64,000 bases of DNA from Brucella haematophila (lineage in GTDB: Bacteria > Pseudomonadota > Alphaproteobacteria > Rhizobiales > Rhizobiaceae), in NCBI RefSeq assembly GCF_005938105.1, contig NZ_VCPE01000006.1, positions 1 to 64,000 on the forward strand, given 5' to 3'. A model generated the notes under the pieces. That model was given only the letters and a program-made list of their open reading frames with translations. It searched no databases and was not told where the DNA came from. Below, piece after piece: positions 58,592 to 64,000 of this stretch; position 1 is the stretch's first letter; every line of letters starts with the position of its first letter. Position numbers and translations under genes: made by a program.

Positions 58592-59482
58592 TCACTCAGC
58601 CGCTTCGCGCTTTGGCTGCACTTCCGCTGTATAAGCATCCATTAATATGCTGGTGATCTCAGCCGGCTTGAACCGGTACTGACCTATCTCCGAAACGGGT
58701 GTAACTTCGGCAGCCGTGCCGCACAGGAAGCATTCGGAGAAATCCGCCATTTCTTCCGGCATGATCGCACGCTCGATGACCTCGATGCCGCGACGCTTGG
58801 CCAGATCGATGATCGTGCGGCGGGTGATGCCGTCGAGGAAACAATCCGGCTTCGGCGTATGCAGCACACCGTCCTTGACGAAGAACACATTGGCACCGGT
58901 TGCTTCCGCAACCTGGCCACGCCAGTCGAGCATCAGTGCATCAGCATAGCCCTTGGCTTCGGCCGCATGCTTGGAGATCGTGCAGATCATGTAAAGGCCA
59001 GATGCCTTGGACTTCGACGGCGCCGTGCGCGGGTCCGGGCGGCAATATTCGGCGATGTCGAGGCGAATGCCCTTCATCTTTTCTTCCGGCGAGAAATAGC
59101 TCGGCCATTCCCAGCAGGCAATTGCCACGTGAATCCGGTTGTTCTGCGCCGAAACACCGAGCGAGTCCGAGCCGCGCCAGGCAAACGGGCGCACATAGGC
59201 ATCGACATAGCCCATCTTCTTGATCAGCGCCCGGCAGGCTTCGTTGATCTCTGCCACGCTGTAAGGCAATGCAAAGCCAAGAAGCCGCGCAGATTCATGC
59301 AGGCGCTCGGTATGTTCGTTCAGCTTGAAGATCTCGCCGCCATAAGCGCGCTCGCCCTCAAAAACCGTGCTTGCATAATGCAGGCCATGGGTGAGGACAT
59401 GAATCTTTGCATCTTTCCAGTCGACGAATGCACCGTCCAACCAGATATATCCGTCCCTTTGATCGAATGGAATCGCAGCCAT
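58592..59482 (-). CDS. ilvE: Branched-chain amino acid aminotransferase
   Basis: IlvE carries out the last step of leucine, isoleucine and valine synthesis and the first of their breakdown. The 296-residue protein is a fold type IV PLP enzyme. Near the start is WLDGAFVDWKDAKIHVLTHGLHYASTVFEGER (shown in part), and later YVRPFAWRGSDSLGV; the PLP Lys is in the APSKSKASGLYM region. The pattern AEATGANVFFVKDGVLHTP and GITRRTIIDLA are conserved. It is divergent from the petP-like regulator and probably controlled separately. Confidence 0.95.
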   Translation of the reverse strand: MAAIPFDQRDGYIWLDGAFVDWKDAKIHVLTHGLHYASTVFEGERAYGGEIFKLNEHTERLHESARLLGFALPYSVAEINEACRALIKKMGYVDAYVRPFAWRGSDSLGVSAQNNRIHVAIACWEWPSYFSPEEKMKGIRLDIAEYCRPDPRTAPSKSKASGLYMICTISKHAAEAKGYADALMLDWRGQVAEATGANVFFVKDGVLHTPKPDCFLDGITRRTIIDLAKRRGIEVIERAIMPEEMADFSECFLCGTAAEVTPVSEIGQYRFKPAEITSILMDAYTAEVQPKREAAE

Positions 59483-59913
59483 TTTCTTGCTCCTAAATGT
59501 TTTCCTTGCGGCGCTGTCTCAGGGCAGATTCTGCTCGGGCAAACGTCTCCGCATTCCCATTTCACCGGTTAAATCGATATTACCGGCAAAACAGGCGCCT
59601 TTTTCCGCGCGAATACTGGCCTTTTGGTGCGAAATGCTTAGAGCTTGGGCAAAGATTTTGCGCAAAACTCTAATGGAGCACGCATGGACAAAAAATAATC
59701 CTCCCAATCCGCGGGACTTTGCGGTCGCAGCGTTTCTTTCACCGCCTTAACAGCAGTGATCGAAAACCCCGGTCGCGTAATTATCTCTCCTCCAGCATGC
59801 GCCAGCGTAAACATTGTTCCAAAAAGCCAGCTCACGCTTATCGAAAATTATCTGGGCGGTTGAATTATGTCAATAATGCTGACATATTTATCGCAGCAGT
59901 ACGGAGCATCGAT
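59483..59913. other. ilvE-petP intergenic region
   Basis: 431 bases with divergent promoters for ilvE and the MarR-type regulator. I see no repeat or strong palindrome. Open frames here lack ribosome-binding sites. Confidence 0.4.
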
Positions 59914-60423
59914 GTGAATTCGACGAACGACATGAATTATATAAGCAATCCGTTGACAGCCGAGGAGGCGGCCGATCTCAACGTTATCGAACTCTTGTTC
60001 TTTTCTTATCGCGATTTCACCGCGGACCCCGATCTCATTCTCGAAAAGATCAGCTTTGGCCGCGCGCATCACCGCGTGCTCTACTTCATCAATCGTAAGC
60101 CCGGCATGACGGTTGCCGAACTTCTGGAAGTTCTGCGCATCACCAAGCAAAGCCTGTCGCGCGTTCTCAAGCAGCTGATCGATACTGGCCATGTGGTTCA
60201 GGCAACCGGCCTGCACGACCGCCGCCACCGCAAGCTTTACCCCACGAAAAGCGGACGCCAGCTGACGCTCGCCCTCGCCTTGCCGCAGTCGCATCGCATT
60301 GCCCGCGCCCTTGAGGGATGCGCCCCGCAGGACCGCGCTGTCATCGAACGCTTCCTGTACAATATGGTCAATCCGGAACGCCGTGCGCAGATCGACGCTT
60401 TTTCCAGCACAGAGCCGTCTTGA
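59914..60423 (+). CDS. MarR-family regulator (PetP-like)
   Basis: A GTG at 59914, with GGAG at the right spacing, gives 169 residues; ATG 59932 is an alternative without a ribosome-binding site. The MarR winged helix is at about residues 50-120 (VAELLEVLRITKQSLSRVLKQLI, partly quoted, then LHDRRHRKLYPT as the wing). It resembles PetP of Rhodobacter capsulatus, whose gene precedes petR, the response regulator; the same order holds here. The regulator is probably co-transcribed with the pair that follows. Confidence 0.82.
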   Translation: MNSTNDMNYISNPLTAEEAADLNVIELLFFSYRDFTADPDLILEKISFGRAHHRVLYFINRKPGMTVAELLEVLRITKQSLSRVLKQLIDTGHVVQATGLHDRRHRKLYPTKSGRQLTLALALPQSHRIARALEGCAPQDRAVIERFLYNMVNPERRAQIDAFSSTEPS

Positions 60424-60575
60424 TAGGAAGAACCGGCAGGCTACCAAGTGTTACGACGGTTAGTACTAAGTGCTTGTGTAAAAACATATACGCAAACACA
60501 GCGAATAGACGTGCCACATTCCAGTCGATAATATGCGCGTTCGACGGCCCTGTGTCGTCAGCGAACAGAAACTGA

Positions 60576-61301
60576 ATGGGATCGAAAGACGCCATGACCG
60601 CAGAAGAACAAAAAACACTCTCGGATGACGCCCCGCATCTGCTCGTTGTCGATGACGACACGCGAATCCGCAGCCTGCTTTCGCAATATCTGACCAATAG
60701 CGGCTTCCGCGTCACCATTGCCGGAAGCGCTGCCGAAGCGCGCCGCAAGCTGGAAGGCATCGACTTCGACCTTCTGATTCTCGACGTAATGATGCCCGGC
60801 GAGACCGGCGTGTCGCTGACCCGCTCGCTGCGCGAACAAAAGAATGTACCGATCCTGATGCTGACCGCGCTGTCGGAAACCGACAACCGCATCGACGGCC
60901 TGTCGGCAGGCGCAGACGATTATCTGCCCAAGCCGTTCGATCCGCGCGAGCTGACGCTGCGCATCAACAATATTCTGCGCCGTGGCGCACCGCCTGCCCA
61001 GCCCAAGATCGAGCAGATCGTGTTCGGGCCTTACACATTCTTCATTCCACGCCGTGAATTGAAGAAGGGCACCGAAACCATCAAACTCACGGATCGCGAG
61101 CAGGACATTATGGCAATCTTCGCGGAACGCGCGGGAGAAACCATTCCACGTCATGAATTGACCGGACAGGACGGCGATGTCGGCGAGCGCACTATCGATG
61201 TTCAGATCAACCGTCTCCGCCGCAAGATCGAGCAGGACCCAGCCAACCCGGTCTGGCTCCAGACTGTGCGTGGCATCGGCTACAAGCTCAGCATCGAATA
61301 G
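60576..61301 (+). CDS. OmpR-family response regulator (PetR-like)
   Basis: The 241-residue protein has a receiver domain (about residues 20-135) with the acid pocket VVDDD, the phosphorylated Asp in LILDVMMPG and the Lys in YLPKPFDP, followed by an OmpR-type winged helix (about 150-240; TIDVQINRLRRKI). In Rhodobacter, PetR controls cytochrome bc1 genes. Its partner kinase is the next gene. An in-frame ATG seven codons further in is a possible alternative start. A 152-base gap separates it from the MarR gene. Confidence 0.93.
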   Translation: MGSKDAMTAEEQKTLSDDAPHLLVVDDDTRIRSLLSQYLTNSGFRVTIAGSAAEARRKLEGIDFDLLILDVMMPGETGVSLTRSLREQKNVPILMLTALSETDNRIDGLSAGADDYLPKPFDPRELTLRINNILRRGAPPAQPKIEQIVFGPYTFFIPRRELKKGTETIKLTDREQDIMAIFAERAGETIPRHELTGQDGDVGERTIDVQINRLRRKIEQDPANPVWLQTVRGIGYKLSIE

Positions 61302-61346
61302 TTGTGATTTGACGCAACCGGCCGCTGTTTGGGACGTTCTGAGACG

Positions 61347-62687
61347 ATGACGCTCTGGAAAAATCTCTCGCGCTGGCTGGCGCGCCGGATGCCGAAAGGC
61401 CTCTATGCGCGGTCGCTTATCATCATCATCGCCCCGATGGTCCTGCTGCAATCCGTGATCGCTTATGTGTTCATGGAACGGCACTGGCAGATGGTGACCG
61501 AGCGGCTTTCGACGGCTGTCGTGCGCGATATTTCGGCAATCATCGACATTCTCGAAACCTATCCGCAGGAACCGGGTTACGACAATCTGATCCGCCTCGC
61601 GCAGCAGCGTCTGGCGCTCAATATCTCGATCCTGCCGCCCGATCCCCTGCCCGCACCGGGGCCGAAGCCGTTCTTCGCCATTCTGGATTACTTCCTCAGC
61701 GAAGAGATCACCCGCCAGATCAATCGGCCCTTCTGGGTCGATACGGTGGGCGATTCCGACCTGATCGAAATTCGCATCAAGCTCGACGACAAGGTGCTGC
61801 GCGTCTTCGCCCGCCGCAGTCAGGCTTATGCGTCCAATACCGGCATCTTCCTGACCTGGATGGTCGGCACCGCGCTTGTGCTTCTCATTATCGCCATTGC
61901 CTTCCTGCGCAACCAGATCAAGCCGATCCAGCAACTGGCAGACGCCGCCGAGAGTTTCGGCAAGGGCCGTTCTATGCCGGAAGGTTTCAAGCCGCATGGT
62001 GCGGAAGAAGTGCGCAAGGCTGGTATCGCCTTCATCCAGATGCGTTCACGTATCGAGCGCCAGATCGAGCAGCGCACGGCGATGTTGTCGGGCGTCAGCC
62101 ACGATCTGCGGACCATTCTCACCCGCTTCAAACTGCAATTGGCGCTGGCTGGGCACTCGATTGACGTCGAGCCGCTCAATCAGGATATCGCCGATATGCA
62201 GACCATGCTGGAGGGTTATCTGGCCTTTGCGCGCGGCGAAGGTGCGGAAGAAACCGCAAGCTATGATGTGAAGCGCCTGTGCGAGAAGCTTGAAAACGAA
62301 GCGCGCCTGCGCGAGCGCGGGTTCAAATATTCCATCGACGGTGACAGTGAAATCCATGTCCGCCCCAACGCCTTCTCGCGTTTGGTCAGCAATCTGGTGT
62401 CCAACGCTTTCCGCCATGCGCAGAATGTCGAGCTTTCGATTTCACATGAGGACGGCTGGCTGAAAGTCGTGGTGGACGACGACGGACCGGGCATTCCCGA
62501 GGATCGGCGCGAAGATGTGTTCAAGCCCTTCGTGCGGCTGGATGAAGCCAGAACGCAGGATTCGGGCGGCACAGGCGGTCTTGGCCTTGCCATCGCGCTC
62601 GATATTGCCCGCAGCCATGGCGGCGACATTACACTGGCAGACGCCCCGATCGGTGGCCTTCGCGCCATCATTCACATTCCGGCGTAA
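61347..62687 (+). CDS. Sensor histidine kinase, EnvZ-like
   Basis: The ATG at 61347 gives 446 residues. There are two membrane spans (about 20-42 and 166-188) with a periplasmic domain between, then a HAMP-type linker. The dimerisation/phosphoacceptor region has His in SGVSHDLRTIL (about 250); the Pro after the His that is common in EnvZ is Ile here. The ATPase domain shows N (NLVSNAFRHA), G1 (DDDGPGIPED) and G2 (GTGGLGLAIA) boxes. It forms a two-component pair with the preceding PetR-like regulator. The signal is unknown. Confidence 0.93.
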   Translation: MTLWKNLSRWLARRMPKGLYARSLIIIIAPMVLLQSVIAYVFMERHWQMVTERLSTAVVRDISAIIDILETYPQEPGYDNLIRLAQQRLALNISILPPDPLPAPGPKPFFAILDYFLSEEITRQINRPFWVDTVGDSDLIEIRIKLDDKVLRVFARRSQAYASNTGIFLTWMVGTALVLLIIAIAFLRNQIKPIQQLADAAESFGKGRSMPEGFKPHGAEEVRKAGIAFIQMRSRIERQIEQRTAMLSGVSHDLRTILTRFKLQLALAGHSIDVEPLNQDIADMQTMLEGYLAFARGEGAEETASYDVKRLCEKLENEARLRERGFKYSIDGDSEIHVRPNAFSRLVSNLVSNAFRHAQNVELSISHEDGWLKVVVDDDGPGIPEDRREDVFKPFVRLDEARTQDSGGTGGLGLAIALDIARSHGGDITLADAPIGGLRAIIHIPA

Positions 62688-62707
62688 CAAGGGACTGACG
62701 CCGTTCT

Positions 62708-62808
62708 TTCACCCTGAGCTTGTCGAAGGGGGAGGAAAAACGCACCCAATCCCCTCGTCCTTCGAGACGGTTCCTTCGCAAGCTCAGGAACCTCCTCAGG
62801 AGAGGGAG
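62708..62808. repeat. Dispersed palindromic repeat, family C, copy 2
   Basis: The stretch carries CCTCGTCCTTCGAGACGG and CCTCAGGAGAGGGAG, as at 37843, plus an extra CTGAGCTTGTCGAAGG unit at the left. It lies between the kinase and csaA genes. Confidence 0.6.
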
Positions 62809-62845
62809 CGACGGCGCGTGTTTTTAATCGTGAAATTATTGCGCT

Positions 62846-63193
62846 CTAATAGAGCTTGCCGCCGTTTGGCACTTTCTTGTCGATGGCGGCGAGGACGACT
62901 TCGCCAGCTTCGTCCGGCAGGCCCAGCGTCAGCACTTCCGACATGAACGGGCCGATCTGGCGCGGCGGAAAATTCACCACGGCCAGCACCTGACGGCCGA
63001 TCAGCTCTTCCGCCTGATAATGTTTGGTGATCTGTGCGGAAGACTTTTTCACGCCGATCTTCTCGCCGAAATCGATCTTCAGCTTGTAGGCAGGCTTGCG
63101 CGCTTCCGGAAAGGGCACCGCTTCCACAATCGTACCCGTACGGATATCGACCTTTTCGAAATCAGCCCAGGTGATTGTTGCGTCTTCGCTCAT
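62846..63193 (-). CDS. csaA: tRNA-binding protein CsaA
   Basis: The 115-residue protein is a tRNA-binding (EMAP/Trbp111-type) OB-fold domain standing alone. The visible pattern is WADFEKVDIRTGTIVEAVPFPEARKPAYKLKIDFG (quoted in part as two blocks), then SSAQITKHY and GRQVLAVVNFPPRQIGPFMSEVL. CsaA is a chaperone-like protein that aids protein secretion in Bacillus and binds tRNA; the role in alphaproteobacteria is not known. It is separated from the YbjN gene by a hairpin that is probably a terminator. Confidence 0.92.
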   Translation of the reverse strand: MSEDATITWADFEKVDIRTGTIVEAVPFPEARKPAYKLKIDFGEKIGVKKSSAQITKHYQAEELIGRQVLAVVNFPPRQIGPFMSEVLTLGLPDEAGEVVLAAIDKKVPNGGKLY

Positions 63194-63219
63194 ATCCGTC
63201 CGCTTTCGTCATTCCATGC

Positions 63220-63248
63220 ATAACCCGGCGCTTGTCCCGCCGGGTTAT
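63220..63248. terminator. Hairpin between csaA and the YbjN gene
   Basis: ATAACCCGGCG pairs with CGCCGGGTTAT around a 7-base loop. It lies behind the YbjN stop and before csaA on the same strand, so it may partially separate the two genes. Confidence 0.7.
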
Positions 63249-63261
63249 CTGTTGACCCTGA

Positions 63262-63762
63262 TCAGGCGCGTCCGACTGTTTCGAACACGACGCTTTCCAG
63301 CGACTCGCGCGCACTGACACCCGACCAGACCACGAACTGGAAGGCCTGGAAATAGGTTTCGCAAGCTTCGAGCGCTGCGGCAAGCAGCACTTCCACCTGA
63401 CGGCTCGTCGGCTCTGCACCGCCTGCCAGCAAAAGCGACTGGCGGTACATGATGGCGCCTTCCTGCTGCCAGAGATCGAAATGCCCCATAAGAAGCTTTT
63501 CGTTGATCAGCGAAAGCAGGCGCATCACCTCGTTTACACGCGGCTCCGCCACCTTGATGTCGAATGCGCAAGCCAGATGCAGCGCCTCGAAATCTTCCAT
63601 CCAGGAAAATGAGATGTGATAGTCAGTCCAGTTGCCCGCAACCGAAATTGCGATTTCATCGTCGCCAGTCCGCTCGAATGTCCAGTCGTTTGAATGCGCA
63701 ACCTGCTCGATCACATCCACCGGATGCGCCTCGCGTGCGAATTCAAGCTCAAGAAGGCTCAT
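63262..63762 (-). CDS. YbjN-domain protein
   Basis: The 166-residue protein has the YbjN/DUF1790 pattern: an early DWTFERTGDDEI strand-turn and EDFEALHLACAFD, followed by helices with EVMRLLSLINEKLLMGHFDLW, and later QVEVLLAAALEACETYFQAFQFVVW (partly quoted). It resembles proteins that act as type III secretion chaperone-like folds, but the E. coli YbjN is a pleiotropic regulator of unknown mechanism. It stands alone, upstream of csaA on the same strand. Confidence 0.85.
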   Translation of the reverse strand: MSLLELEFAREAHPVDVIEQVAHSNDWTFERTGDDEIAISVAGNWTDYHISFSWMEDFEALHLACAFDIKVAEPRVNEVMRLLSLINEKLLMGHFDLWQQEGAIMYRQSLLLAGGAEPTSRQVEVLLAAALEACETYFQAFQFVVWSGVSARESLESVVFETVGRA

Positions 63763-64000
63763 GTCCGTTTCCTGTTCTGTGAGACACCCTCAAGCCGGAT
63801 GTCTCAAATTCCCGGCGCGCAAGAATTGCTCGCCCGCACCCGCCACCGCGCAAGAACCAAGCGCAGAAAAACAGGCACGAATTGATCGGTCGAGGAACCG
63901 GCATGCCAAACAGCATGCAAGCGCCTCAATGGCACACGCACATACGCAACTGATACTGGAAAGCAGCCTGAAGACGCGAAAACTAGAACTACAGCCCCTC

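Overview
The window reads as chromosomal DNA of an alphaproteobacterium of the Brucella/Ochrobactrum group (Rhizobiales, Brucellaceae). The reasons are a close homologue of the Brucella periplasmic immunogen BP26/Omp28, a BA14K-family protein, the trxB-lsrB(vtlR) and wadC(lpcC)-greA neighbourhoods, an AbcR-like (alpha-r15) sRNA candidate, and dispersed palindromic repeats of the kind found in these genomes. These assignments rest on recognition of the sequence, not on a search.

Bases 1-6708 are the right end of a P2-like prophage: a broken tail sheath gene, tail tube (FII), tail assembly chaperone E with its frameshift extension E', tape measure T, then U, X and D, a small DUF7694-like protein and a D12-class adenine methylase. 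The prophage stops against the 3' end of a tRNA-Ile(CAT) gene (6856-6932, minus), the likely attachment site.

Bases 7000-29000 are core chromosome: bp26, YcgN-like and HlyU-like genes, rpoD and dnaG, a Na/Pi cotransporter behind a three-repeat Pho box, an isochorismatase-family hydrolase, a GatB/YqeY protein, carA and carB, a TetA-like exporter, a neutral zinc metallopeptidase, a LytTR regulator, and an ABC exporter-like protein whose ATPase motifs are lost. A full CtrA-type site lies upstream of rpoD.

Bases 29500-45000 hold the most interesting block. aatA is followed by a minus-strand AbcR-like sRNA, then a second, longer Pho box and a five-gene operon (cytosolic metallophosphoesterase, ABC ATPase, two permeases, binding protein). 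The operon looks like a phosphate-starvation system that imports a phosphodiester and hydrolyses it inside the cell. It converges on the trxB-lsrB operon; in Brucella, the LsrB homologue VtlR is known to control AbcR2. Next come trkH (with an apparent ATT start), an Lrp-type regulator, the LPS-core glycosyltransferase gene wadC/lpcC and greA, which has a possible leader terminator.

Bases 45000-64000 contain a DUF486 protein, an extensin-like lipoprotein, a thioesterase, uvrB with long extensions, a LysR-divergent SDR/aldo-keto reductase/cupin cluster, a two-domain Kazal-like lipoprotein, a lytic transglycosylase, a second cold-shock gene, BA14K, an MBL hydrolase, ilvE, a petP/petR-like pair with a sensor kinase, csaA and a YbjN protein. 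Several short palindromic repeats sit on or just behind stop codons.
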